A stretch of DNA of 64,000 nucleotides. Origin: Gillisia lutea. GTDB lineage: Bacteria; Bacteroidota; Bacteroidia; Flavobacteriales; Flavobacteriaceae. Position 1 is the stretch's first letter. Every line of letters begins with the position of its first letter. Location: positions 310,001 to 374,000 of the forward strand of contig NZ_JAKGTH010000008.1 of the NCBI RefSeq assembly GCF_021568705.1, read 5' to 3'. The position numbers and the translations under genes are program-made. Positions 1-9,282 of this stretch are shown piece by piece. Below the pieces are notes generated by a model. The model made no database searches. It was not told the DNA's origin and saw only the letters and a list, made by a program, of their open reading frames with translations.

Positions 1-1361
1 TTTTCGTATACGATCTTTTTGCTCAAACCGTAACTGTTTAAAGGCTTCCCTTTTAAACTAAATACGGCTTGCGTATTTACATCCCTAGACTTTGTAATAG
101 ATCCACTGGCCGAATCTCCCTCTGTAATAAATAACGTAGATTCTAAATATCGTTCTTTTTTGCTATCGCCTAAATGAATACGACAATCTCTTAATTTCTT
201 ATTATGAAGACTTGCTTTTTTAGCCCTATCCTTAGCCAATTTTCTAATCCCCGAAAGCTCCTTGCGCTCACGTTCGGCTTGTAAGATCTTACGTTGAAGT
301 TTTTCAGAAATTTCCTGATTCTTATGAAGGAAATTATCTAGTTGTGTTTTTAAAAAATCGTTTATATAGGTTCGCACGGTAGGAAGCTCCCCTCCCATAT
401 CGGTTGATCCTAATTTGGTTTTGGTCTGGCTCTCAAAGACCGGCTCCATTACTTTTATACTTATCGCAGCAACTACAGACTTTCTAATATCTGCCGCTTC
501 ATAATTTTTTCCGTAAAATTCGCGAATTGTTCTTACCAATGCCTCTCTGAAAGCGGCTAAATGAGTTCCCCCCTGAGACGTATTTTGCCCGTTAACAAAA
601 GAGTGATATTCTTCTGAGTATTGAGATTTACTGTGTGTAAGTGCCACTTCAATATCATCTCCTCTTAAATGAATTATTGGATATAACTGGTCATCTTCAG
701 TAATACTATCTCCAAGCAAATCTTTTAATCCATTTTCAGAATAAAATTTTTCACCATTAAAAATTATGGTTAGCCCTGGATTCAGGTACACATAATTTTT
801 GAGCATTTTTTCTATATACTCATTGCGATATTTAAAATTCTTAAAGATGGTTTCATCCGGAATAAAGGTCACTTTTGTTCCGCGACGTCTGGAAGTTTCA
901 TCCAGCTCCTCTTCATTCACAAGGTTACCCTTTTCAAAATCGGCCGACTTTGATTTGCTATCTCTAGTAGATTCCACTCTAAAGTAAGAGGAAAGTGCAT
1001 TTACCGCTTTGGTTCCTACTCCATTCAGTCCAACAGACTTTTTAAAGGCTTTAGAATCATACTTTCCACCGGTATTCATCTTAGAAACCACATCAACCAC
1101 CTTTCCCAATGGAATTCCACGTCCGTAATCACGAACGATAACACGCTGGTTTTGGACCGATATCTCGATGGTCTTCCCGGCACCCATTACAAATTCATCA
1201 ATACTATTATCAAGAACTTCTTTTAAAAGAATATAGATCCCATCATCTGCTGTAGATCCATCTCCCAATTTCCCAATATACATTCCAGGACGCATACGGA
1301 TATGCTCTTTCCAATCGAGAGAACGAATATTATCTTCGGTATACTTGGTTTCTTCACTCAT
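1..1361 (-). CDS. parE: DNA topoisomerase IV subunit B (ParE), 3' end cut by window
   Basis: ATPase subunit of topoisomerase IV, which decatenates chromosomes together with ParC. Translating the minus strand from the ATG at 1361 gives [20 protein letters not shown] and an N-terminal GHKL ATPase domain with [18 protein letters not shown] and the ATP-lid sequence [14 protein letters not shown]. The start of the TOPRIM domain, TEGDSASGS, lies near residue 425. About 453 residues are present; the rest of TOPRIM and the C-terminus lie left of the window. The N-terminal wording ([20 protein letters not shown]) is the ParE rather than the GyrB form in this phylum. parC would be expected downstream, outside the window. 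Confidence 0.93.
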   Translation of the reverse strand, partial: MSEETKYTEDNIRSLDWKEHIRMRPGMYIGKLGDGSTADDGIYILLKEVLDNSIDEFVMGAGKTIEISVQNQRVIVRDYGRGIPLGKVVDVVSKMNTGGKYDSKAFKKSVGLNGVGTKAVNALSSYFRVESTRDSKSKSADFEKGNLVNEEELDETSRRRGTKVTFIPDETIFKNFKYRNEYIEKMLKNYVYLNPGLTIIFNGEKFYSENGLKDLLGDSITEDDQLYPIIHLRGDDIEVALTHSKSQYSEEYHSFVNGQNTSQGGTHLAAFREALVRTIREFYGKNYEAADIRKSVVAAISIKVMEPVFESQTKTKLGSTDMGGELPTVRTYINDFLKTQLDNFLHKNQEISEKLQRKILQAERERKELSGIRKLAKDRAKKASLHNKKLRDCRIHLGDSKKERYLESTLFITEGDSASGSITKSRDVNTQAVFSLKGKPLNSYGLSKKIVYE

Positions 1362-1544
1362 AAAATAGCAGGTGCGGTTGAGTCGCTAATATAAGAGTTC
1401 CCATAAAAAGTTAAAATAGGAACCTTATAAAGTAATTAACAAAGCTTTAAATGTTATTATTATAAAATTTTAAATTGAAATATAGAAAAATGATTTATAA
1501 TTATTTCATTTTTTCAATATTTTACAAATATTATTAAACTAAAG

Positions 1545-1578
1545 AACATTCACTATTAAATAATGAATGTTCCTTTTT
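1545..1578. terminator. Stem-loop between ychF and parE
   Basis: A perfect 9-bp inverted repeat GAACATTCA/TGAATGTTC (1545-1553 and 1564-1572) is flanked by a T-run on the plus side (CTTTTT) and by TTTAGTTT on the minus side. Both flanking genes are on minus, so it most likely ends ychF transcription. It lies in the otherwise featureless, very AT-rich 266-bp gap 1362-1627. Confidence 0.55.
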
Positions 1579-1627
1579 ATGCTTAGTAAGAAACAACTAA
1601 CTTTAAAAAAGCCAGTTATGTAATGCT

Positions 1628-2722
1628 TTATACATTAAATCTAAAATGCATTACATCTCCATCTTTTACAATATATTCTTTCCCCTCAACTCGCATTTTT
1701 CCGGCCTCCTTCACTTTCGCTTCACTACCTAAAGTGGAAAAATCTTCATAAGCTATAACCTCGGCACGAATAAAACCTTTTTCGAAATCAGTATGAATAA
1801 CCCCTGCAGCTTGAGGAGCACTAGCACCTACAGGAATGGTCCATGCTCTTACCTCTTTAACTCCGGCAGTAAAATAGGTTTGCAAATTCAATAATTTATA
1901 TGCTGAACGAATCAATTTTGCAGATCCAGGCTCATCTAAACCTATATCTTTTAAAAACATCTGGCGTTCTTCATAATCATCTAACTCAGTAATATCAGCT
2001 TCTGTCCCAACAGCTAGTACCAATACCTCAGCATTATCATCTTTTACAGCCTCTCGAACTTTGTCTACAAAGGCATTTCCTGTAGCTGCTGCTCCTTCAT
2101 CAACATTACAAACATACATAACCGGCTTATCTGTAATTAACTGAAGGTTGGTTATAAATTCCTCACGTTCACTTTCAGTTAGTTCTATAGCACGAACAGA
2201 TTTTCCAGCTTCCAAGCCCTGTTTCACTTTTAATAAAGCTGCCTCTTCTTTTTGAGCTTCCTTATTTCCGGTTCTTGATGCGCGTTTCACTTTTTCAAGC
2301 TTCTTATCTACGGTTTCAAGATCCTTCAATTGAAGTTCCATATCTATGGTCTCCTTGTCTCTAACTGGGTCTACCGAGCCATCAACATGAACAATATTAT
2401 CATTTTCAAAACAACGCAACACATGCAATATCGCATCGGTCTCACGTATGTTTCCTAAAAACTGGTTTCCTAGGCCTTCACCCTTACTTGCACCTTTTAC
2501 AAGACCTGCAATATCAACTATTTCAACGGTTGCAGGCTGAACTCTTTCTGGCTTTACCAAAGCTTCCAATTTCTCTACTCGGGGATCTGGAACATTCACT
2601 ACTCCAATATTAGGTTCTATGGTACAAAAAGGAAAGTTTGCACTTTGCGCTTTTGCATTAGACAAACAATTAAAAAGAGTCGATTTTCCTACGTTTGGCA
2701 ATCCTACAATTCCGGCTTTCAT
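1628..2722 (-). CDS. ychF: Redox-regulated ATPase/GTPase YchF (Obg family)
   Basis: YchF is a universally conserved P-loop NTPase of the Obg family that binds ATP in preference to GTP and associates with ribosomes; it has been linked to oxidative stress response. The protein shows the P-loop GLPNVGKST at residues 7-15, the G3-like DIAGLVKGA and, in place of the usual NKxD specificity motif, NVDE, as is typical of YchF. A coiled-coil insert follows and the C-terminal TGS domain ends in the MHFRFNV motif. The start at 2722 ([13 protein letters not shown]) gives 364 residues, the usual length; an in-frame ATG twelve codons upstream adds an atypical basic leader. Confidence 0.95.
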   Translation of the reverse strand: MKAGIVGLPNVGKSTLFNCLSNAKAQSANFPFCTIEPNIGVVNVPDPRVEKLEALVKPERVQPATVEIVDIAGLVKGASKGEGLGNQFLGNIRETDAILHVLRCFENDNIVHVDGSVDPVRDKETIDMELQLKDLETVDKKLEKVKRASRTGNKEAQKEEAALLKVKQGLEAGKSVRAIELTESEREEFITNLQLITDKPVMYVCNVDEGAAATGNAFVDKVREAVKDDNAEVLVLAVGTEADITELDDYEERQMFLKDIGLDEPGSAKLIRSAYKLLNLQTYFTAGVKEVRAWTIPVGASAPQAAGVIHTDFEKGFIRAEVIAYEDFSTLGSEAKVKEAGKMRVEGKEYIVKDGDVMHFRFNV

Positions 2723-2755
2723 ATAATATATTTTGATGCTGTGTTTTTGCGGCTG

Positions 2756-2763
2756 CAAAGATA
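2756..2763 (-). promoter_or_regulatory. Candidate -7 box for ychF
   Basis: On minus this reads TATCTTTG, matching the Bacteroidota -7 consensus TAnnTTTG, 33 bases ahead of the ychF start. No clear TTTG -33 box is seen at the expected distance, so the call is tentative. Confidence 0.4.
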
Positions 2764-2995
2764 GGTTTTAATCTTGTAAGTTGGAAGCCGTATTAAGAGA
2801 TTACATATCAACTATTTCTTCATAAAAACTCCTGGTGTAGGTTCAATCTATAGCGGTATTCTTATTAATCATTAATAATTATTAGCGTTTATTCAAATAT
2901 TCATATCTATATGTTATGGAAATTTCAAAAAAAAATATGTATTATTAAGTACCTTAAAAATAATTAACGAATTCCTCACCTAAACCTTATTATTT

Positions 2996-5665
2996 ATGAA
3001 CAAATTCTTATTTCTATTTTTTTTATTAATTGGCTCTTTTTCCATAAATGCTCAAGAAGTTAGCGGAACAGTTACCGACAATTTGGGAATGCCGCTACCG
3101 GGAGTGAATGTTATTGAAAAAGGCACTAATAACGGAACAACAACCGATTTTGATGGTAACTACAGTATTAATGTAGGTGAAGATGCTATTTTGATATTCA
3201 GTTATATTGGCTTTGAAACTCTAGAACAAGCCGTTAACGGAAAAAACATCTTGAATGTAAGTCTTGCTGATGGGGTAGCTCTAAGCGAAGTTCAAATTGT
3301 GGGATCCAGAAGTCCAAAACGAACTTCTGTTGACACCCCAGTAGCCATAGATGTTATTGATGTTGGAGAGATCTCCACCCAAACCGGGAGAATTGAAGTG
3401 AACGAATTATTACAATATGCCGCTCCTTCTTTCAACGCTAATAAACAATCAGGTTCTGATGGCGCAGATCATATAGATCCAGCATCACTTAGAGGTTTAG
3501 GTCCCGACCAAACTTTGGTACTGATAAACGGGAAACGGAGACACCAGTCATCTTTGATCAATCTTTTTGGAACCCGAGGAAGAGGTAATACCGGAACCGA
3601 CTTAAATGCTATTCCTGCTTCAGCTATTAAAAGGATCGAAATTTTAAGAGATGGTGCTTCAGCCCAGTATGGGTCTGATGCTATTGCAGGTGTAATCAAC
3701 CTTGTTTTAAACGATGAAGTGGAAAAATTCACTGGAAATATAAATTATGGTTTCTATAGTACGAATGCCGATGGAGACTTCCTTGAGGGAACTCCAAACA
3801 CTGATGGTAACAGATTGGATACCGAAAAAGATGGAAATCAATTGGCTGATGATAAATCCTTTGATGGTGGGTCTGTGAAGATTACAGCTAATTATGGAGT
3901 GGCTATAGGCGAAGAAGGTTATGCCAATTTCACTACAGAATATATCAGTAAAAATAAAACATTACGCCCGGGATTTGATTTTAGACGAGGTTTCGGGGAA
4001 GCCGCAATAGATGGTTTCAATTTCTTCGGAAATCTTGCTATACCTGTTTCGGATAACTCTGAATTTTATGCTTTTAGTGGAAGAAATTACAGAGATACCG
4101 ATGCATATGCATTCACAAGAAATAATCCTACCGAAAGAAATGTGGTAAGCATCTACCCTAATGGATTTACACCCCGCATAACGTCTATTATTGTAGACAA
4201 CTCTGTAGCTGCCGGGTTTAGAACAAAAACAGAAAGCGGTTGGAATATAGATGTTAGTAACACTTATGGTATAAACAATTTTCATTATTTCATAAAAGGA
4301 ACTTTAAACGCCTCTTTGGAAGAACTTTCCCCTACCGATTTTGATGCTGGTGGGCATAGCCTTAGTCAAAATACCATCAACTTAGATTTCTCAAAATATT
4401 ATGAAGATGTACTGAGTGGTTTCAACCTTGCTTTTGGTGCTGAATATAAAACGGAGAACTTCATCATATTTGCCGGAGAAGAAGGTTCTTATGGTACTTT
4501 TGATGAGGATGGGAGAATTATTACCAATCCAAATACACAGGTACAACCCACCGATCCTGTCACAGAAGAATTAAGACCCGGGGGATCTCAAGGTTTTCCT
4601 GGTTATGGCCCTGCAAATGAAGTAGACAGGAATAGATCTAATGTTTCTTTATACGCCGACACCGAACTGGATTTATCAGATAAATTCTTGTTGGCAGCTG
4701 CTGCTCGTTTTGAGGATTACAGCGATTTTGGAAGCACCATTAATGGAAAACTTGCTGCCAGATTTAAAGCTACCAATAACATTAATATTCGAGGCTCGAT
4801 AAGTACTGGTTTTAGAGCACCTTCTTTAGCTCAGATCTATTACAATTTAAGATTTACAAACTTTGTAAATGGTGTAGCTTTAGACACTCAATTGTCACCT
4901 AACAACAGCCCTGTAACCGCGTCATTTGGTATTGGAGCTCTAAAAGAAGAAACTGCTTTCAACTCTTCTTTAGGTTTTACAGCCAACTTCGGACAGTTTA
5001 CAGCTACTGTTGATGGCTATTTTATCGATGTTACAGATCGAATCGTTCTTACCGGAAATTTTGATGCGCCACAAATTGAAAATGTAGAAGCTGCACAATT
5101 CTTTGCGAATGGGGCCGATACCGAAACTCTGGGTTTAGACATTGTGTTGTCTCATAAACTTCAGTTGGGTGATGGAAGCTTATCTACTAGTTTCATTGGA
5201 AATTTTAATGATATGACCATTACTGCAGTTAAGAACGGAGCTTTAGATGAACAAACCTTCTTTGGAGAAAGAGACAAAGCCTTTTTATTAGCATCGGCTC
5301 CCGAAAGTAAATTAGCCTTGAACTTTAAATACGATATTAAGTGGTTTGATGCGGCTCTGGGAGTTACGAGATTTAGTGAAATAGAACTATTAGATTTTCA
5401 AATGTTTGAAGATGTTACAGATTATGGAAGTTTTGACGATCAAATTGCAGCCGCAACCGATAAATATGATGCAAAGTTTGTTACAGATTTAAACCTAGGC
5501 TTTAAACTAAGCAACAATCTTAAATTGAATGTTGGTAGCAATAACTTATTCAATGTATATCCCGATCAGCAAGATGACTGGTCTGAAGGTGGTGGATATT
5601 GGGATTCTGTACAAATGGGATTTGGTGGAGCTTACTATTATGCAAAACTTAATTTGAATTTCTAG
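2996..5665 (+). CDS. TonB-dependent receptor with carboxypeptidase-like N-terminal domain
   Basis: Outer-membrane beta-barrel that imports a ligand using TonB energy. Residues 1-20 are a signal peptide ending in NAQ. A CarboxypepD_reg-like domain (about 21-105, VSGTVTDNLGMPLPGVNV) is followed by a plug domain (about 115-235, with RGLGPDQTLVLINGKRR and EILRDGASAQYGSDAIAGVI), then the barrel to a terminal aromatic residue (LNLNF). At 889 residues it has the usual length. It is not of the SusC type, since the SusC/RagA wording around the plug is missing and no SusD follows, so the substrate (siderophore, vitamin or other) cannot be read from sequence. It stands alone, ending in a terminator. Confidence 0.93.
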   Translation: MNKFLFLFFLLIGSFSINAQEVSGTVTDNLGMPLPGVNVIEKGTNNGTTTDFDGNYSINVGEDAILIFSYIGFETLEQAVNGKNILNVSLADGVALSEVQIVGSRSPKRTSVDTPVAIDVIDVGEISTQTGRIEVNELLQYAAPSFNANKQSGSDGADHIDPASLRGLGPDQTLVLINGKRRHQSSLINLFGTRGRGNTGTDLNAIPASAIKRIEILRDGASAQYGSDAIAGVINLVLNDEVEKFTGNINYGFYSTNADGDFLEGTPNTDGNRLDTEKDGNQLADDKSFDGGSVKITANYGVAIGEEGYANFTTEYISKNKTLRPGFDFRRGFGEAAIDGFNFFGNLAIPVSDNSEFYAFSGRNYRDTDAYAFTRNNPTERNVVSIYPNGFTPRITSIIVDNSVAAGFRTKTESGWNIDVSNTYGINNFHYFIKGTLNASLEELSPTDFDAGGHSLSQNTINLDFSKYYEDVLSGFNLAFGAEYKTENFIIFAGEEGSYGTFDEDGRIITNPNTQVQPTDPVTEELRPGGSQGFPGYGPANEVDRNRSNVSLYADTELDLSDKFLLAAAARFEDYSDFGSTINGKLAARFKATNNINIRGSISTGFRAPSLAQIYYNLRFTNFVNGVALDTQLSPNNSPVTASFGIGALKEETAFNSSLGFTANFGQFTATVDGYFIDVTDRIVLTGNFDAPQIENVEAAQFFANGADTETLGLDIVLSHKLQLGDGSLSTSFIGNFNDMTITAVKNGALDEQTFFGERDKAFLLASAPESKLALNFKYDIKWFDAALGVTRFSEIELLDFQMFEDVTDYGSFDDQIAAATDKYDAKFVTDLNLGFKLSNNLKLNVGSNNLFNVYPDQQDDWSEGGGYWDSVQMGFGGAYYYAKLNLNF

Positions 5666-5684
5666 AAAATTCATTTTATTGTAG

Positions 5685-5714
5685 AAAGCGAGGGCATTAG
5701 CTCTCGCTTTTTAT
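5685..5714 (+). terminator. Rho-independent terminator after the TonB receptor
   Basis: Perfect 8-bp inverted repeat AAAGCGAG/CTCGCTTT with a 10-base loop followed by a T-run, 20 bases past the stop codon. Confidence 0.85.
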
Positions 5715-5836
5715 ATTTATGATAGGAATTAAAAAAAGTTTCTTTTATCATAAATGAATTTTAAAATAATCATAAAGTGATATGAATTGCTGCTGTAACC
5801 AGCTAAATTAGTAGTGTACTTCATAAATCGAATTCA

Positions 5837-6280
5837 ATGTCTAGAAGAAAGCTGGTATATTTCATTCTTTTTAACTTTCTGCTCACATCCCTTGTTAGCT
5901 GTAAAATTCCAAAAGACCCTCAAAATTCATGGAATAAAGCTAAAGAAAACGAACTCATTGTAGGAGTTGTAGCAAATCCCCCCTTTACCGCTGTCACTAA
6001 TGAAAACTTTACAGGATCAGAAATAGAATTGATACGCAATTTTGCCAGAGAAAATCATTTGAAGGTTAATTTCATTGAGGATAATGAATCTAACCTTATC
6101 AAAAAATTACAAGATTACAAAGTGAGCGTTGTCATTGGCGGTTTTGATAAAAAGAGTGTTTGGAAGGACAAAGCCGGACTCAGTAAAACCTACGACGATA
6201 AACATGTTCTGCTCTTACCTAAAGGCGAAAATGAATTATTAATCCATCTTGAAAGTTATATCTATAAAATAAACAAGTAG
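5837..6280 (+). CDS. Short lipoprotein resembling one lobe of a SBP_bac_3 solute-binding protein
   Basis: A type II signal peptide ends in the lipobox LTSLVSC, with lipidated Cys at residue 22. What follows resembles the first lobe of family 3 periplasmic binding proteins: ELIVGVVANPPFTA, then a GSEIELIRNFARENHLKVNFIED segment in shortened form, then VSVVIGGFD. At 147 residues it is well below the roughly 230-residue two-lobed domain, and there is no sign of a frameshifted remainder downstream, so it may be a genuine half-domain protein. It is followed after one base by a CDF transporter gene, so the two are probably one transcript. The ligand is unknown; a role in presenting or sensing a cation is inference only. 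Confidence 0.72.
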   Translation: MSRRKLVYFILFNFLLTSLVSCKIPKDPQNSWNKAKENELIVGVVANPPFTAVTNENFTGSEIELIRNFARENHLKVNFIEDNESNLIKKLQDYKVSVVIGGFDKKSVWKDKAGLSKTYDDKHVLLLPKGENELLIHLESYIYKINK

Positions 6281-6281
6281 C

Positions 6282-7235
6282 ATGAAAAATCCTGCTTCCT
6301 TCGAACTTCCCCGACATCTGCAACCATTACTAAAAAAGGCTCAAAACCTTGAAAAAATAACCATCGTATACCTCATTAGCGTAATCGTATTAATGTATTT
6401 GGTAATGGGTTCATCACAAGCCATGAAAACCGCCTGGTTGGAAGATGCACTGAGCACTTTACCCGCTATTTCTTTTTTAATTGCTTCTACTATTTTTAAT
6501 AGAAAACCAAATAGCGAATTTCCATATGGATATCACCGAGTATTTAGCATTGCATTTTTAGCAGGTGCTTTGGCTCTATTTGCTATGGGATGTTTTCTTG
6601 CCATAGATTCTTCTCTTTCTCTTATAAAAGCGGAACATCCAACAATTGGCAGCTACAACATTTTTGGGAGCCAGATATGGATGGGATGGGTTATGATTGC
6701 TGCTTTAGTTTATAGTGCCCTCCCTCCTGTTTATTTAGGATATAAGAAATTACCCATCGCTAAAAAATTGCACAATAAAATTCTGTATACCGATGCCGAT
6801 ACTCAAAAAGCAGATTATTTAACTGCTTTTGCAGCAATGGCCGGAATAATAGGTGTTGGATTGGGTTTTTGGTGGGCAGATGCTACTGCTGCCCTCTTTA
6901 TCTCATTTTCAGTATTGAAAGATGGTTATTCTAATTTAAAGAATGCCATAAAAGATCTAATGGATCGTCATCCTGTTCATGTAGAGAGCAGTGAGAAAGA
7001 TGAGCTGGTAGAAGAACTAAAAAACTTTGTGATCTCTTGGAATTGGGTAAGCGATGTAAAGGTGCGCTTTAGAGAACATGGGGAAGTTTATTTTGGGGAA
7101 GTCATGGTAATCGCTCAACCCAATACAGATATTCCTCATGAAATAGAAAAGGGCCTAAAAGCCCTTTCTAATTATCATTGGAAAATATATGATGTTGTAA
7201 TTATGCCGGTAAAGGAATTGCCTAAACATCCTTAA
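6282..7235 (+). CDS. Cation diffusion facilitator (CDF) family transporter, atypical metal site
   Basis: CDF proteins export divalent cations in exchange for protons. Six membrane segments occupy about residues 25-220, with the family landmark FPYGYHR after TM2 and a cytosolic C-terminal domain (about 225-317). In the usual transport site A, TM2 and TM5 each carry [HD]-x3-D. Here TM2 reads WLEDALSTLP, with Ser/Thr where the second Asp is expected, and TM5 reads DTQKAD, with Thr where the His or Asp is expected. This marks a divergent subfamily whose metal preference cannot be guessed. It starts one base after the short binding-protein-like lipoprotein. Confidence 0.88.
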   Translation: MKNPASFELPRHLQPLLKKAQNLEKITIVYLISVIVLMYLVMGSSQAMKTAWLEDALSTLPAISFLIASTIFNRKPNSEFPYGYHRVFSIAFLAGALALFAMGCFLAIDSSLSLIKAEHPTIGSYNIFGSQIWMGWVMIAALVYSALPPVYLGYKKLPIAKKLHNKILYTDADTQKADYLTAFAAMAGIIGVGLGFWWADATAALFISFSVLKDGYSNLKNAIKDLMDRHPVHVESSEKDELVEELKNFVISWNWVSDVKVRFREHGEVYFGEVMVIAQPNTDIPHEIEKGLKALSNYHWKIYDVVIMPVKELPKHP

Positions 7236-7238
7236 TAA

Positions 7239-8441
7239 TTACTCTACTATATACATCTCATTAGAAGCTTTAATATAATCCTGCGGATTGAACGTGGCTT
7301 CAAAACTATTTCTAACCATATTTAATTTTAACTCAAGTTGGGAGATTCTATCTTTCAAATATTCGTCATGTTTATATTTTTCAATAAGCGTTTTATATTT
7401 CTCCAGATTCTCAAGAATCCTAAAAGTAATGGTTCCAAAACGAATCTTTAAGTTTTGTACAGCAACCATTTCATTGTAATATTCCTGTTTCCAATTTTCT
7501 GAATTGGAGTTTTTTGATTCCGCTATTCTATCTTCGGCTATTTTAGAGATATCAAGAATGTACTGAGTTCGTTTTTTAGCATCGGTTTCATCGGTAAATC
7601 TTTTTTTGAATTCCTTTAGATCTATACCCAAAACCTTTGATATATTTTGTTTCATAGCATTATTCTGCAGTTCCTTTAATTCATCAAGGCTTTTAGAAAT
7701 ACCATTCCATTCTGTCTCTATTAAATCTTTATCATGAGTAAATTGAGATACTGAGGTGGTTAATTTGAACATTTTCAAGCTTTTCTCTCTTAGCTCTCTA
7801 TCTCTTCTTCCTAAAGAATTAATAAACATACCTATTCCATCAAACAAACTTCCGGCAAACATCCCTGTAAAAGGAGTTCCTTCAGCAAGATTTCCTGTAA
7901 CTTCTAAAATATGACTCAGTGCTCCAAGACGGGCTTCATCCTTTTTATTTTCTTCAATATATTTCTCAAATTCTTTGAACCAAGCAGAATACCCATTGTA
8001 GGTCATTGGGTTACTAACCTTATCTAAGGTAGAATAGAATTCGCGAGAACTATTAAACAAATTAAGCGGTTTGATTTCCCGCTCCATCGATGCCAAATTT
8101 AACACCGCTGAACTATAATTATATTTGTAGACACTCACCACATTCTTGTCCAGTTCTGATTGTTTTTCTTCTAAAATCTGAACCCGTTCTACTAGTTTTT
8201 CTATTTTCTCTGTAGAAGAATTTGTGTTTTTAATACTTTCATCTAAACTACTTAGTCTCGAGTCAATTTGTTTTATTCGAAGATCAAGGTTCTCTTTTTG
8301 TAAAGATCGCTCTCTATTTAGCTCGGTGAGAACTAGAGAAGTTACAGTCTGGTTATCATCTGGGTTTTGAGAATAGCCTGCAAAAGGCATAAATGTTAAT
8401 AAAAGAATACCACCAATTATTTTTTTAGTCGCTTTTTCCAT
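7239..8441 (-). CDS. Secreted coiled-coil protein, function unknown
   Basis: Residues 1-25 form a signal peptide (hydrophobic GGILLLTFMPFAGYSQ), so the protein is periplasmic or beyond. Residues about 35-110 form a strong coiled coil (LDLRIKQIDSRLSSLDESIK and following heptads), and further helical, charged stretches fill residues 130-390. A short hydrophobic Gly-rich patch near residues 180-215 (FTGMFAGSLFDGIGMFINSL) could touch a membrane. No known enzyme motif is seen. It converges on the CDF gene with a 3-base gap and has its own promoter region to the right (8442-8646). Confidence 0.7.
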   Translation of the reverse strand: MEKATKKIIGGILLLTFMPFAGYSQNPDDNQTVTSLVLTELNRERSLQKENLDLRIKQIDSRLSSLDESIKNTNSSTEKIEKLVERVQILEEKQSELDKNVVSVYKYNYSSAVLNLASMEREIKPLNLFNSSREFYSTLDKVSNPMTYNGYSAWFKEFEKYIEENKKDEARLGALSHILEVTGNLAEGTPFTGMFAGSLFDGIGMFINSLGRRDRELREKSLKMFKLTTSVSQFTHDKDLIETEWNGISKSLDELKELQNNAMKQNISKVLGIDLKEFKKRFTDETDAKKRTQYILDISKIAEDRIAESKNSNSENWKQEYYNEMVAVQNLKIRFGTITFRILENLEKYKTLIEKYKHDEYLKDRISQLELKLNMVRNSFEATFNPQDYIKASNEMYIVE

Positions 8442-8646
8442 ATTTAACTATTGGTTAATTAAGTTAATGGCTTATCATATTTTATGCCGTTTAAATTGAT
8501 TATTCAATTAAATATCCATTTTCCAACTCATAACAATCAACATCCTGCCGAGTATTTTGTATTAATCTATATAATTGAATACCAAAGGATTTATATTACA
8601 ATTATTAACTATCTTGTATTTTAAACCAATAATTAACCCAAACCCC

Positions 8647-9075
8647 ATGACAACAAAACTACCTACTCGCTTAATATTAATGATAGCTGTCTTCGCATTA
8701 GGAGCAATTAAAATGAATGCTCAGGATCATGCTGATCATAAAAATGTTAACGTACCCCACAAACACAATAGCGAAATTGAAGATTTAAAATCCTGGCATG
8801 TGATGGATGAATTGGAAGAGGAAAATTCTCATATGGCCAAACTTTCCTTAGCACCCAACCCATCGACTGATGAATTAAAAATGCAAATCACCAATGCACA
8901 TATAGTAGATATACAGGTATTTAATTTGGAAGGGAAATTACTTAAAAAAGTTCATTACGATATTCCAACACATCTTATAAGAATTAATGTTTCTGATCTC
9001 GCAAAAGGCATGCTAATAGTAAAACTTCTAACTGAAAACGGCAAAACCATTAACCGTCGTTTTATGAAAAAATAA
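8647..9075 (+). CDS. Small T9SS type A sorting-domain protein with His-rich N-terminus
   Basis: The start at 8647 gives signal peptide MTTKLPTRLILMIAVFALGA followed by IKMNAQ. The mature protein has a short His-rich stretch (DHADHKNVNVPHKHN) and then a type A C-terminal sorting domain for type IX secretion: LAPNPSTDELKM, VFNLEGKLLKK and LAKGMLIVKL, ending in basic RRFMKK. Only about 45 residues separate signal peptide and sorting domain, so there is hardly any cargo. The open frame reaches 24 codons further upstream to a TTG, but that would bury the signal peptide. It may bind metal through the histidines; this is inference. Confidence 0.8.
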   Translation: MTTKLPTRLILMIAVFALGAIKMNAQDHADHKNVNVPHKHNSEIEDLKSWHVMDELEEENSHMAKLSLAPNPSTDELKMQITNAHIVDIQVFNLEGKLLKKVHYDIPTHLIRINVSDLAKGMLIVKLLTENGKTINRRFMKK

Positions 9076-9083
9076 TTTTTAAA

Positions 9084-9129
9084 GTTAGAATAAGAAGAAG
9101 TATTTATTTAGACTTCTTCTTATTCTAAC
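9084..9129. terminator. 18-bp perfect inverted repeat after the T9SS protein gene
   Basis: Left arm 9084-9101 and right arm 9112-9129 are exact reverse complements (GTTAGAATAAGAAGAAGT and its complement) around a 10-base AT loop. It starts 9 bases after the stop codon, which fits an intrinsic terminator, although the T-rich tail on plus is weak (TATTATT). The stem is longer and less GC-rich than other terminators here. Confidence 0.6.
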
Positions 9130-9282
9130 TATTATTAAGTGTAGCTAATTTCCACAGTACCAAGCATACACGTTTAAATTTACCATACTTTATAGATTTG
9201 AAGTATTGATTTTCGTAAGGAACCTCAACAGGGAAAGACTATTACCAGACGTTTTTAAATTTTAAATAATAGTCATTTTCAT

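Noticed and set aside
799-987. Open frame on plus inside parE
   Set aside because: It is antisense to a strongly conserved gene and has no motif of its own.
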